This document shows positions 1-8,473 of a DNA stretch of 64,000 bases, in pieces. Under the pieces are notes generated by a model. It ran no database searches and was not told the origin of the DNA. It saw only the letters and a list, made by a program, of their open reading frames with translations. The position numbers and the translations under genes are program-made. Source of the stretch: an uncultured Polaribacter sp. (GTDB lineage Bacteria; Bacteroidota; Bacteroidia; Flavobacteriales; Flavobacteriaceae); the NCBI RefSeq assembly GCF_947501385.1, contig NZ_CANMVP010000003.1, positions 124,001 through 188,000 on the forward strand, given 5' to 3'. Position 1 is the first letter of the stretch. Every line of letters starts with the position of its first letter.

Positions 1-69
1 ATAATTACTACAAAAACTAAACAATAGAACCTTTATAGATAAAACCTCAATTTTTTAGTGATACTTTCA

Positions 70-100
70 GACCTCAAAGGTTTTTAAAACCTTTGAGGTC
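70..100. repeat. 31-bp perfect palindrome (15+1+15), possible bidirectional terminator
   Basis: Arms GACCTCAAAGGTTTT and AAAACCTTTGAGGTC flank a single T. It lies 9 nt past the rsmI stop, so it can end rsmI transcription. It belongs to a family in this window (3327, 40703, 55672) with the shared core GGTTTTTAAAACC and outer arms that vary in a compensated way. Confidence 0.8.
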
Positions 101-109
101 TCTTTGTAA

Positions 110-781
110 CTATCGTTTCCCCTCAACAACAACCACAATTTCCCCTTTGGGAGGTTTTGCAATATAATGTGCCAACACTTCTGTGGCAGTTCCTCTAATG
201 GTTTCTTCAAACATTTTTGTGAGCTCTCTTGAAACCGAAACTTGCCTGTCTGCCCCGAAATACTCTACAAAATTACCCAATGTTTTTATTAGTTTGTGAG
301 GCGATTCATAAAAAATTATCGTTCTTGTTTCTTCCGCTAATAATAAAAAACGTGTTTGTCTTCCTTTTTTAACGGGTAAAAAACCTTCAAAAACAAACTT
401 GTCGTTTGGCAAACCAGAATTTACCAAAGCAGGCACAAAGGCAGTGGCGCCAGGTAAACAATCTACTTCAATATTATTTTCTACACAGGCTCTGGTTAAT
501 AAAAACCCAGGATCTGAAATTGCTGGAGTTCCAGCATCAGAAATTAAGGCACAAGTTTCTCCGTTTTGAATTCTTTGCACAACACCTTTTACAGATTTAT
601 GTTCATTATGCATGTGATGACTGTGCATTTGCGTAGCAATCTCAAAATGTTTTAAAAGTTTTCCGCTTGTACGTGTGTCTTCTGCTAAAATAAAATCGAC
701 TTCTTTTAGAATTCTAATAGCTCTAAAAGTCATGTCTTCTAAATTACCGATTGGTGTTGGTACTAAATATAATTTGGACAT
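110..781 (-). CDS. rsmI: 16S rRNA (cytidine(1402)-2'-O)-methyltransferase RsmI
   Basis: RsmI 2'-O-methylates C1402 in the decoding centre of 16S rRNA using S-adenosylmethionine. The 223-residue protein has the tetrapyrrole-methylase-type fold signatures PTPIGNL (residues 8-14), EDTRTSGKLL (about 34-43) and SDAGTPAISDPG (81-92), all diagnostic of this family. I start at the ATG at 781 (MSKLYLVPTP). The reading frame stays open 20 codons upstream, but that stretch is low-complexity and not family-like. The gene is cytoplasmic and single-copy in most bacteria. The 31-bp palindrome at 70-100 follows the stop. Identification is firm from the motifs. Confidence 0.95.
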   Translation of the reverse strand: MSKLYLVPTPIGNLEDMTFRAIRILKEVDFILAEDTRTSGKLLKHFEIATQMHSHHMHNEHKSVKGVVQRIQNGETCALISDAGTPAISDPGFLLTRACVENNIEVDCLPGATAFVPALVNSGLPNDKFVFEGFLPVKKGRQTRFLLLAEETRTIIFYESPHKLIKTLGNFVEYFGADRQVSVSRELTKMFEETIRGTATEVLAHYIAKPPKGEIVVVVEGKR

Positions 782-866
782 TTTAGTTCTTGGTTTTTTG
801 TTGTTAGTTAATGGCTTTTGGTTGTTGTGGAAAACCAACAACTAGAACCTAAAAGCCATCAACCAG

Positions 867-1226
867 TTATATTTCTTCATACGTTTCCACAGTAATATCT
901 GCAATAACATCACCCGTATGTTTTATAGAAAGTGGTTCAAATAATACAATATGAACTTCTTCTTTTGCAATAGGTTTGTGTGCTACTCCTTTGGGAACAA
1001 TATAAAATTCACCTTCCTCTACAGTGATGATTTTATCGCGTAATTCAATTGTTAAAGTTCCTTTTATGACCATAAAAAGTTCGTCTTCAAATTCGTGTTT
1101 ATGAAATACAAATTCGCCCTTTAGTTTTGCCAATAAAATTTGTTGTCCGTTTAATTCGCCCACTTTTTTTGGCGACCACAAATCATCAAATAAATTGAAT
1201 TTTTCCTGAATATTAATTGTACTCAT
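867..1226 (-). CDS. small single-domain cupin protein
   Basis: This 119-residue protein is one cupin beta-barrel. Cupin motif 1 is visible as H42, H44, E49 and G56, and motif 2 contributes H83, so the usual three-His/one-Glu metal site appears complete. Such small stand-alone cupins bind a metal and a small ligand, but the substrate cannot be read from sequence. A TAAATTTG promoter box lies only 5 nt upstream of the ATG, so the mRNA may be nearly leaderless. No neighbour suggests a pathway. The fold is confident; the function is unknown. Confidence 0.85.
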   Translation of the reverse strand: MSTINIQEKFNLFDDLWSPKKVGELNGQQILLAKLKGEFVFHKHEFEDELFMVIKGTLTIELRDKIITVEEGEFYIVPKGVAHKPIAKEEVHIVLFEPLSIKHTGDVIADITVETYEEI

Positions 1227-1231
1227 AAAGA

Positions 1232-1239
1232 CAAATTTA
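1232..1239 (-). promoter_or_regulatory. candidate -7 box TAAATTTG of the cupin gene
   Basis: It matches the Bacteroidota consensus TAnnTTTG on the minus strand and ends 5 nt before the cupin ATG at 1226. The -33 element was not clear. Confidence 0.45.
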
Positions 1240-1251
1240 CAAAACTAAATT

Positions 1252-1409
1252 CGCGTTACCGATTGAAGCGACATCCTTTTTATGCTTTGATGATTTCAAG
1301 ATCTTTTGTAAAACTTAAAAACCGATGCATTAAAACAGCTGCTGAACTAAATTTAGCATAAAAAGATACAGCGAAAAGCGGGACATTTCTCTTTCAGAAA
1401 TGAACGCCC
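1252..1409 (-). repeat. structured intergenic element, GCGTT...AACGC family (copy A)
   Basis: Read on the minus strand it begins GGGCGTTC and ends CGGTAACGCG. It holds a hairpin CATTTCT/AGAAATG (1384-1402), then TCCCGCTTTTCGCTG, and a long-range pairing GCATAAAAA (1356-1364) with TTTTTATGC (1277-1285). The element at 55511-55617 has the same order of parts. It fills most of the gap between the cupin gene and aspS. Confidence 0.6.
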
Positions 1410-1466
1410 AAAACATTAATATTTAACGGAAAATGATTAATTTCGCAACTTAAATTATTGAAAGAA

Positions 1467-3221
1467 ATGTATAGAAGTCATTCTTGTGGCGAGTTAAGAG
1501 ATTCGCATGTAAATACAGAAGTAACCTTGGCGGGTTGGGTTCAGAAATCGCGCGATAAAGGGTTTATGATTTGGGTAGATTTACGTGACAGATACGGAGT
1601 TACGCAGCTAATTTTTGATGAAGAGCGCACGCCAAAAGAAATGATGGAAAAAGCAAAATCTTTAGGAAGAGAGTTTGTGATACAAATTACAGGAACTGTC
1701 ATAGATCGTGAGTCTAAAAACTCAAAAATGGCAACTGGAAACATAGAGGTTTTGGTTTCTAAATTAGAAATTTTGAATGCTTCTATTACGCCGCCTTTTA
1801 CCATTGAAGACAAAACAGATGGTGGAGAAGACATTCGAATGAAATACAGGTATTTAGATATTCGAAGAAACCCTGTAAAAGACAGTTTGATCTTTCGTCA
1901 TAAAGTTTCGATGGAAGTTCGTAAATATTTGTCAGATCAAGAATTTATTGAAGTAGAAACGCCCTATTTGATAAAATCTACGCCAGAAGGTGCAAGAGAT
2001 TTTGTAGTTCCTAGTAGAATGAATGAAGGTCAGTTTTATGCACTGCCACAATCTCCACAAACCTTTAAACAACTGTTAATGGTTGGTGGAATGGATAAAT
2101 ATTTTCAGATTGTAAAATGTTTTAGAGATGAAGATTTACGTGCAGACAGACAACCAGAATTTACACAAATTGATTGTGAAATGGCCTTTGTGGAGCAGGA
2201 AGATATTTTAAATATTTTTGAAGGATTGACACGTCACTTGCTAAAAGAAGTGAATAATGTTGAGGTAGAGAAATTCCCAAGAATGTTGTATGATGATGCC
2301 ATGAAAATCTACGGAAATGACAAACCAGACATTCGTTTTGGAATGAAGTTTGGCGAGTTAAACGAAGTAACACAACACAAAGAATTTGGCGTTTTTAACA
2401 ATGCAGAACTGGTTGTAGGAATTGCTGTCCCTGGAGGAAATTCGTATACAAGAAAAGAAATTGATAAATTAATAGATTGGGTTCGTAGACCTCAAGTGGG
2501 TGCTTTGGGAATGATTTATTGCCGTGTAAATGAAGATGGAAGCTTTAAATCTTCTGTAGATAAATTTTACAATCAAGAAGACTTAGCAAAATGGGCGGAA
2601 GTTACCAGTGCAAAACCTGGCGATTTAATCTGCGTTTTATCTGGCGAAACAAATAAAGTAAGAGCACAATTGTCTGCGTTAAGAATGGAATTGGCAGAAC
2701 GTTTAGGATTGAGAGATCCAAAAGTATTTGCGCCATTATGGGTAATTGATTTCCCGTTATTAGAATTAGATGAAGAAACGGGGCATTACCATGCGATGCA
2801 TCATCCTTTTACATCACCAAAACCTGGGCAAATGGAATTGTTAGACACAGATCCTGGAGCCGTAAAAGCAAATGCGTATGATTTGGTGTTGAATGGAAAT
2901 GAAATTGGTGGAGGTTCTATTCGTATTCACGATAAGCAAATGCAAGCAACAATGTTAAAGCATTTAGGTTTTTCTGAAGAAGATGCCAAAGCACAATTTG
3001 GTTTCTTAATGGATGCCTTTGAATATGGTGCGCCACCACATGGAGGTTTGGCTTTTGGCTTGGACAGATTGGTTGCTATTTTAGGCGGACAAGAAACCAT
3101 TCGTGATTTTATTGCGTTTCCAAAAAATAATTCTGGACGTGATGTAATGATAGATGCGCCAGCGTTTATAGACGATGAACAATTGAAAGAATTAAGCTTG
3201 AAGCTGGATATTCAAGAATAA
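1467..3221 (+). CDS. aspS: aspartate-tRNA ligase
   Basis: AspRS charges tRNA-Asp with aspartate. The 584 residues match the usual bacterial length of about 585-590. An N-terminal OB-fold anticodon-binding domain covers about residues 1-110. Class II catalytic motifs follow, including [14 protein letters not shown] at about 215-228 and the motif 3 stretch GLAFGLDRL near residue 530, with the bacterial GAD insertion between them. I start at the ATG at 1467 ([10 protein letters not shown]). A TTG at 1458 would add three residues and is less likely. The 31-bp palindrome at 3327 with a T-run acts as its terminator. Confidence 0.96.
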   Translation: MYRSHSCGELRDSHVNTEVTLAGWVQKSRDKGFMIWVDLRDRYGVTQLIFDEERTPKEMMEKAKSLGREFVIQITGTVIDRESKNSKMATGNIEVLVSKLEILNASITPPFTIEDKTDGGEDIRMKYRYLDIRRNPVKDSLIFRHKVSMEVRKYLSDQEFIEVETPYLIKSTPEGARDFVVPSRMNEGQFYALPQSPQTFKQLLMVGGMDKYFQIVKCFRDEDLRADRQPEFTQIDCEMAFVEQEDILNIFEGLTRHLLKEVNNVEVEKFPRMLYDDAMKIYGNDKPDIRFGMKFGELNEVTQHKEFGVFNNAELVVGIAVPGGNSYTRKEIDKLIDWVRRPQVGALGMIYCRVNEDGSFKSSVDKFYNQEDLAKWAEVTSAKPGDLICVLSGETNKVRAQLSALRMELAERLGLRDPKVFAPLWVIDFPLLELDEETGHYHAMHHPFTSPKPGQMELLDTDPGAVKANAYDLVLNGNEIGGGSIRIHDKQMQATMLKHLGFSEEDAKAQFGFLMDAFEYGAPPHGGLAFGLDRLVAILGGQETIRDFIAFPKNNSGRDVMIDAPAFIDDEQLKELSLKLDIQE

Positions 3222-3326
3222 ATGTCATTATAAGTATTTATGCTGAATTTGATTCAGTAAGAATTACGAAGTAGTCTTTTGATTAATGAACAGATTTTTG
3301 ATACCTTCCGATGACTTAAATATATA

Positions 3327-3363
3327 GACCTCACAGGTTTTTAAAATCTGTGAGGTCTTTTTT
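3327..3363 (+). terminator. intrinsic terminator built on the 31-bp palindrome family
   Basis: Arms GACCTCACAGGTTTT and AAAATCTGTGAGGTC (one wobble) surround one T and are followed by six Ts. It sits 105 nt behind aspS and 26 nt before the next gene on the same strand. Confidence 0.75.
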
Positions 3364-3388
3364 GTTATAATTTTACTATTTTTAAATA

Positions 3389-4099
3389 ATGAAAAACCTA
3401 ACCATACTTTTAATCCTTTTTACTTCCATAATTTCATTTTCTCAAGAAATTACAGGCATTGAATTGTTAGCAAAAGCAATTCAATTTCATGACCCAAATG
3501 GAAGTTGGAAAACTTTTGCTGGTGAACTTTTTGTAACCATGGAAACCCCCAAAGGAAAACCAAGAAAGAGTAGAATTAGGATAAACTTACCTGAACAATA
3601 CTTCCTAGTAAAAGCTAAAAGAGATACCATCATTACAGAATATGCAATTCATAAAGGAGATTGTAGTTTGGCAATTAACGGAAATTTAAATCCGTCTGAA
3701 GAATTGAAAAAGAAATACAATTTAAATTGTGAACGCGCTAATTTGTATAAGAATTACTATACCTATTTATATGGTTTGCCAATGAAGTTGAAAGATAAAG
3801 GCACCATTATTCATCAAAAAGTGGCAAAGAAAACGTTTAAAGGAAAAGATTATTTGGTTTTAAAAGTAACTTACTCAAAAGACGTTGGAAAAGATACTTG
3901 GTACTTTTATTTTAACCCGAAAACCTATGCGATGGAAGTCTATCAGTTTTTTAAAGAAGCAAAAGATAGCGGAGAATATATTTTATTATCTGGTTTAGAA
4001 ACGATTCACGATATAAAAATGCCAAAAAATAGAGCTTGGTATTATAATAAAAACAATGGTTATTTAGGAACGGATGTTTTATCAAAAATTAATAATTAA
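3389..4099 (+). CDS. secreted/periplasmic protein of unknown function (DUF6503-like)
   Basis: The 236-residue protein starts with a signal peptide (a hydrophobic run to about residue 18, ending SFSQ). The mature part is rich in beta-strands and alternating Lys/aromatic residues, including a KDTWYFYFNPKTYAMEVYQF stretch near 170-190. That resembles lipoprotein-carrier (LolA/LolB-like) folds annotated as DUF6503 in Bacteroidota; this assignment is from memory and weak. It is flanked by a terminator upstream and by a palindromic repeat at 4104-4158 downstream, so it looks monocistronic. No catalytic residues are evident. Confidence 0.6.
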   Translation: MKNLTILLILFTSIISFSQEITGIELLAKAIQFHDPNGSWKTFAGELFVTMETPKGKPRKSRIRINLPEQYFLVKAKRDTIITEYAIHKGDCSLAINGNLNPSEELKKKYNLNCERANLYKNYYTYLYGLPMKLKDKGTIIHQKVAKKTFKGKDYLVLKVTYSKDVGKDTWYFYFNPKTYAMEVYQFFKEAKDSGEYILLSGLETIHDIKMPKNRAWYYNKNNGYLGTDVLSKINN

Positions 4100-4103
4100 G
4101 ATG

Positions 4104-4158
4104 TCAGTTCGAGCGCAGTTGAGAACTATTAAAACCTTTCGACTGCGCTCAAGGTGAC
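4104..4158. repeat. inverted repeat of the CGACTGCGCTC family
   Basis: Arm TTCGAGCGCAGTTGAGAA (4108 onward) faces TTTCGACTGCGCTCAA (4137 onward), forming a large imperfect hairpin between two plus-strand genes. Related copies are at 8118-8178 and 47966-47990. Confidence 0.7.
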
Positions 4159-4173
4159 TTTATAAAAGCATCA

Positions 4174-5949
4174 ATGCCAAAAATAAAACACATATTAAAA
4201 AAAATTCTGATTTGGAGATACAAGCATATTTCCGAAAGACAATTTATATATGTTTTAAGTATTTTTGTGGGTTTTTTAGCGGGTTTAGGAACGTTTATCT
4301 TAAAAGATTTAACTTTTATTATAGAAGAATTACTACAAGGAAAATTTATAAAAGAATATCATTACTCGCTTTATTTTATCTTCCCAATTATTGGATTATT
4401 CTTAGTGTATGCTATCAAAAAATTCGTCATTAAAAAAGAAATTGGTCATGGTATTTCTACAACGTTACATGCTATCTCTAAAAGAAACGGAATCATAGAA
4501 CGTTATAAAATGTTCGCCTCTTTAATTACCGCACCTTTAACCGTTGGTTTTGGTGGTTCTGCAGGGTTGCAAGGTCCTGCTGTAAGTACAGGAGCTGCTT
4601 TGGGTTCTAATGTTGCGCAATTGTTTCATATGAATGCAAAAACGCGTATGTTATTAGTAGGTTGCGCCACTGCAGGTGCCATGTCTTCTATGTTTCAAGC
4701 GCCCATTGCAGCCATTATTTTTGCGGTTGAAATCTTTAGTTTAGACTTGGCTTTTGCCTCTTTAGTTCCGTTATTATTAGCCTCTGTTTCTGCAGTTATT
4801 ACTTCGTATTTTTTTGTGGGAACAGATGTTTTATTCGGTTTTAAATTGGTAGATGTTTTTCAAATGAAAGACATTCCCTTTTATATTATTTTAGCTTTTT
4901 TAACAGGAATAGCTTCTGTGTATTTCTCTAAAATGTATTTTGCAATTACTCGCTTCTTTGATCGATTTGAAAGCCCGTTTAAAAAGCTACTAATTGGCGG
5001 AATTGCTATCGGAATTATGTTGTATTTAATTCCGCCTTTGTATGGGGAAGGCTATGGGTTGATCAATAATTTATTAAATGGAGATACCGCAAAAGCATTA
5101 AAAGATATTCCTTATAATATTGATTTGCAAAACGTATATATGGTGACTTTTATGTTGTTGATTATTGCCATTTTTAAAGCAATTGCAATGACTACTACTT
5201 TTGCCGCTGGTGGAGTTGGAGGTATCTTTATACCAACAATTTTTATGGGCTCTGCATTGGGGAATGCGATTGCAAAAATCATCAATCAATTGGGTTTTTC
5301 TGTTTCTGAATCTAACTTTACGCTCATAGGAATGACGGGTTTAATGGCCGGAGTGCTCCACGCACCTTTAACTGCAATTTTCTTAATCGCAGAAATTACT
5401 GGCGGTTACGAACTTTTTGTGCCCTTAATGTTGGTTGCAGCCATTAGTTTTGCGTTTACAAAATATTTTATTTCGAATTCTATTTACACGATTGAATTGG
5501 CAAAAAGAGGAGAATTGATCACACATAATAAAGATAAAAACGTATTAATGATGATGCGGATTGACACGTTGATTGAAACTAATTTTAAGCCCATTACACC
5601 AGAAATGACCTTTGGTGAAATGTTGAAAAAATCGGTTGCAAAATCAAAGCGAAATATTTTTCCTGTTTTAGATAAAGAGAAACGTTTTTTAGGAATTGTG
5701 TTGTTAGATGATATCAGGCCCATGATGTTCGATCAAACACAATATGAAATTACGTCGGTTTCCGATTTTATGAAATCTGCACCAGAAATTATTTTTCACA
5801 CTGATTCTGTTGGAAAAGTAATGCAAAAATTTAAAGAAAGCGGCGCATGGAATTTACCAGTTGTTAAAAATGAAAAGTATGTTGGTTTTATATCAAAATC
5901 TAAATTACTAACTGCTTATAGAAACAAATTGATTGAAGTTACGAGTTAA
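4174..5949 (+). CDS. ClC-family chloride channel/transporter with C-terminal CBS pair
   Basis: This 591-residue inner-membrane protein moves chloride, possibly as a Cl-/H+ exchanger. About ten hydrophobic segments fill residues 20-430. The selectivity-filter signature GGSAGLQGPAVS is at 127-138, and later GVGGIFIP and TGLMAGVLHAPLTAIF stretches are typical of the ClC second half. Residues from about 460 onward form two CBS motifs, which in this family bind adenine nucleotides and regulate transport. The next gene begins 11 nt downstream, so the two may be cotranscribed. Whether it acts as a channel or exchanger cannot be told from what I checked. Confidence 0.93.
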   Translation: MPKIKHILKKILIWRYKHISERQFIYVLSIFVGFLAGLGTFILKDLTFIIEELLQGKFIKEYHYSLYFIFPIIGLFLVYAIKKFVIKKEIGHGISTTLHAISKRNGIIERYKMFASLITAPLTVGFGGSAGLQGPAVSTGAALGSNVAQLFHMNAKTRMLLVGCATAGAMSSMFQAPIAAIIFAVEIFSLDLAFASLVPLLLASVSAVITSYFFVGTDVLFGFKLVDVFQMKDIPFYIILAFLTGIASVYFSKMYFAITRFFDRFESPFKKLLIGGIAIGIMLYLIPPLYGEGYGLINNLLNGDTAKALKDIPYNIDLQNVYMVTFMLLIIAIFKAIAMTTTFAAGGVGGIFIPTIFMGSALGNAIAKIINQLGFSVSESNFTLIGMTGLMAGVLHAPLTAIFLIAEITGGYELFVPLMLVAAISFAFTKYFISNSIYTIELAKRGELITHNKDKNVLMMMRIDTLIETNFKPITPEMTFGEMLKKSVAKSKRNIFPVLDKEKRFLGIVLLDDIRPMMFDQTQYEITSVSDFMKSAPEIIFHTDSVGKVMQKFKESGAWNLPVVKNEKYVGFISKSKLLTAYRNKLIEVTS

Positions 5950-5960
5950 AAATTAATGAC

Positions 5961-6581
5961 ATGGAAATGAGAATGAATAGCTTTACAAACTCAATGAGCA
6001 AAAAGTCGAATACTGAGTTAGAGAATATTATAGCAGACAAAGACAATTACACAGATGAAGCAGTACAAGCTGTAATTTGGGAATTAGAAAATAGAAATAT
6101 TATTGAAAAAGGGAAAATACTTCATGAAATAGCTCCAATAGAAAGTGAAGTTGTACTAAAAGAAGAACTTAGCACAGAGAAAGGTAAAGAAAGCCCTTTT
6201 GAGGGTTTGTTATTGCCAACGTTATATTCTAAAAGATCCATACAAGGATTCACCATTTTTTTTAGTACACTTTTTGGCGCCATTTTATTGATGCGTAATT
6301 TAAAGGAAATGAACAAGCCAAAAGTGAGAATCCAAGTGCTTGTTTTTGGAGTTTCTTATACAATTATTTCAGTTTTGTTATTAAATTATTTACCGAAAAC
6401 TTTTTTTATCACCTTACTTTTTAACCTTATTGGTTATGCGATTCTCGTAGAATATTTTTGGAATAAAAATCTAGGAAAAGACTTAGAGTACAAAAAGAAA
6501 AAAATTGTAAAACCGTTACTTATTTCTTTATTGATTTTAGGGTTTTTAGTCTTTCTGCAATTGTCTCAATTGGATGTTTAA
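5961..6581 (+). CDS. four-helix membrane protein of unknown function
   Basis: The 206-residue protein has a hydrophilic N-terminus of about 90 residues with an alternating acidic/basic pattern (NTELENIIADKDNYTDEA). About four membrane helices follow, near 95-112, 120-140, 142-165 and 186-202. The first ATG, at 5961, is used, but in-frame ATGs at 5967 and 5973 are equally possible. It starts 11 nt after the ClC gene and is probably in the same transcript. I do not recognise a family. Confidence 0.6.
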   Translation: MEMRMNSFTNSMSKKSNTELENIIADKDNYTDEAVQAVIWELENRNIIEKGKILHEIAPIESEVVLKEELSTEKGKESPFEGLLLPTLYSKRSIQGFTIFFSTLFGAILLMRNLKEMNKPKVRIQVLVFGVSYTIISVLLLNYLPKTFFITLLFNLIGYAILVEYFWNKNLGKDLEYKKKKIVKPLLISLLILGFLVFLQLSQLDV

Positions 6582-6587
6582 AAAGAA

Positions 6588-7118
6588 TTAAGTCCACTTT
6601 TCTTCAATAGGAATCAGTTCTTTTTGAGATTTTAAAACTGGTTTTTGATTGGTTTCACCAGTTTTTAAGCAACAGAAAAGTAAAAAAATCATTTCCACAT
6701 CTTCCATATTTACAAGTAAAAGATTGCTTGTGTTTTCTTCTTTTGAAGAAAGAAAAGCATCATCAATTTCAGCTATTTTAATTCCGTTTTTAAAAATAGA
6801 TTTCTTTTGAGCATAGTGAATTTTTATTTCGTAAACATCTTCTTTAAACTGCAATAGAAAGTGAGTATTTTCTTTGTTTACAGAATTTAGCACAAATGTT
6901 TTATGCTGCTTGTTTTGAATCTCATAAGCAATTCTCCATTTCCAAAATTTGAATTTTTTAACAATAGAAAAAATCACCTCTTTTTCTAAATTATAAATTT
7001 CTGAAGTTGTTTTGCCAAATTCTAAAAACCAACTTGCAGAATAGTAAAGTTTATCATCAGCATCATAGAGTTTGAAATTGTTGGTAGAATGGTCTACTTT
7101 AAAAACACTTTTTTTCAT
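6588..7118 (-). CDS. hypothetical protein, possibly beta-barrel LURP/tubby-like
   Basis: The 176-residue soluble protein has no signal peptide. It contains repeated short strands with aromatic residues (KLYYSASWFLEF, KFWKWRIAYEI) and a hydrophobic patch near residues 135-150 (MIFLLFCC). The strand pattern recalls LURP-one or tubby C-terminal-like barrels, but I see no diagnostic motif. It begins 1 nt after the upstream glpQ-like gene ends, so the two form an operon. Function unknown. Confidence 0.6.
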   Translation of the reverse strand: MKKSVFKVDHSTNNFKLYDADDKLYYSASWFLEFGKTTSEIYNLEKEVIFSIVKKFKFWKWRIAYEIQNKQHKTFVLNSVNKENTHFLLQFKEDVYEIKIHYAQKKSIFKNGIKIAEIDDAFLSSKEENTSNLLLVNMEDVEMIFLLFCCLKTGETNQKPVLKSQKELIPIEEKWT

Positions 7119-7119
7119 A

Positions 7120-8100
7120 CTATTTTTGTGTATCTAAAAATTTTACGACTAAATCAGGGAAATCTGTAAAAGCACCATCAATATTGGCATCTATTAATAA
7201 GGTTTGCAGCATTTCTTCAAACGAAGAAAAATCTTCTAACTGATCTGCTCTAAATGTATACGGATGCAATTTTAAACCCAATGCATGTGCATCAGCAACT
7301 ACCGATGTAAATTGCCATTCTCCATCAAGCTTTTGCTTTAAAATTTGTTTGTACCAAGGTCCAATTCCGTCTGCATAAGTTGCAAAATGGGCTAGGTTTT
7401 TTAATGCTTCAGGAAATTCTATTAATTGAACTAAAAATAATTCTGAGTGTAATTCCTTTCGAATTCTCTCTAATTCTTTGGCGTCGAAACATTGTAAAAT
7501 ACAAGCATCATTTTTTGTTTTGTAACCGTAATCAGCAAGAACTTTTAGTACAATTTCTGTAAGATTTTTACCTTCATTCTGATGAAATTTAGGCGCTTTA
7601 ATTTCTGGGTAGATGCCAATATTTTTTTGAGTAGTTGTATTCAATCCTTGAATCAATTCAATTTCTTGTTGCAAAGAGTGCAATTTAAAATTCCCTTTTC
7701 CTTTCGGATATCTGTTGGGATAAAACTGTTCACCAGTTGCTGGATTAAAACGTTCAGAAACGGCCAATGTTTGTAATTCTTTAAAAGTAAAATCAATCAC
7801 ATAATACCGATTGTCTTCTCTTTTTCTAGTTGGAAATTTTGTGGCTACATCTGTAACATCATCTAAATAAATATCGTGAATTACAATAGGAACATCGTCT
7901 TTACTCAACACCAAATCTTGCTCAATAAAATCAGGATTCATCGCAAAAGCCATCGCTTTAGATTCCATCGTGTGTTCTGGTAAATAGCCAGAAGCGCCTC
8001 TGTGGGCAATTACAATTTTTTTGTCCATTTTATCTTTCGTTTTCATTTTATCACAAGAAAAGAGTTGTAAACCAATCAAAAATAATAAAATTGACTTCAT
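7120..8100 (-). CDS. glpQ: glycerophosphodiester phosphodiesterase lipoprotein
   Basis: GlpQ-type enzymes cleave glycerophosphodiesters to glycerol-3-phosphate and an alcohol, using a Ca2+-dependent TIM barrel. The 326 residues start with a lipoprotein signal ending LFSC (Cys16), placing it in the cell envelope. Catalytic residues are visible: H33 and R34 in AHRGASGYLPEH, E60 and D62 in IEQDL, and H75 in IVIHD. It overlaps nothing and is followed after 1 nt by a hypothetical gene in the same direction. It likely helps recover phosphate and glycerol from phospholipid debris. Confidence 0.93.
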   Translation of the reverse strand: MKSILLFLIGLQLFSCDKMKTKDKMDKKIVIAHRGASGYLPEHTMESKAMAFAMNPDFIEQDLVLSKDDVPIVIHDIYLDDVTDVATKFPTRKREDNRYYVIDFTFKELQTLAVSERFNPATGEQFYPNRYPKGKGNFKLHSLQQEIELIQGLNTTTQKNIGIYPEIKAPKFHQNEGKNLTEIVLKVLADYGYKTKNDACILQCFDAKELERIRKELHSELFLVQLIEFPEALKNLAHFATYADGIGPWYKQILKQKLDGEWQFTSVVADAHALGLKLHPYTFRADQLEDFSSFEEMLQTLLIDANIDGAFTDFPDLVVKFLDTQK

Positions 8101-8117
8101 TTTGAATAAATTTTGTC

Positions 8118-8178
8118 TCCTCGAGCGCAGTCGAGAGGTTTTATATAAAGAATTATTAGGTTTCGACTGCGCTCAACC
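8118..8178. repeat. inverted repeat of the CGACTGCGCTC family (second copy)
   Basis: The arms CTCGAGCGCAGTCGAGAGG and GTTTCGACTGCGCTCAACC flank an AT-rich loop. It lies between the divergent glpQ-like gene and a small membrane protein. It has the same core as 4104-4158. Confidence 0.7.
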
Positions 8179-8221
8179 AGACATTGTTATTAATTAATAA
8201 AATATAAAGATAGACTTTTTG

Positions 8222-8229
8222 TAGTTTTG
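8222..8229 (+). promoter_or_regulatory. candidate -7 box TAGTTTTG
   Basis: It matches TAnnTTTG and ends 4 nt before the ATG at 8234, implying a nearly leaderless mRNA if used. Confidence 0.4.
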
Positions 8230-8233
8230 CAAT

Positions 8234-8473
8234 ATGAAGCTATTATTAAAAATACTTTTTATTGTTTTTTTAGTTTGGATGTCTGTTGGCATTTATTTGA
8301 TAAATACCAAGCACGAAAAAGCACAAATTGTAATGGGTTTGGGAGTTTTATTTTTGTCTTTTTTATTCATGCCCATCTTTATTTATCATCGGTATAAAAA
8401 TGGTAAATACAAGAAGTATATAATTAATGATGATAAATTAAGAAACGCTTTTAAGCAGCAAGGAAAAGGTTAA
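8234..8473 (+). CDS. small two-helix membrane protein
   Basis: The 79-residue protein has two hydrophobic helices (about 4-24 and 32-51) followed by a basic tail rich in Lys and Tyr, so the C-terminus is likely cytoplasmic. No family is recognised. Its stop codon overlaps the stop of the convergent nuclease gene in the shared bases TTAA (8470-8473). Confidence 0.6.
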   Translation: MKLLLKILFIVFLVWMSVGIYLINTKHEKAQIVMGLGVLFLSFLFMPIFIYHRYKNGKYKKYIINDDKLRNAFKQQGKG

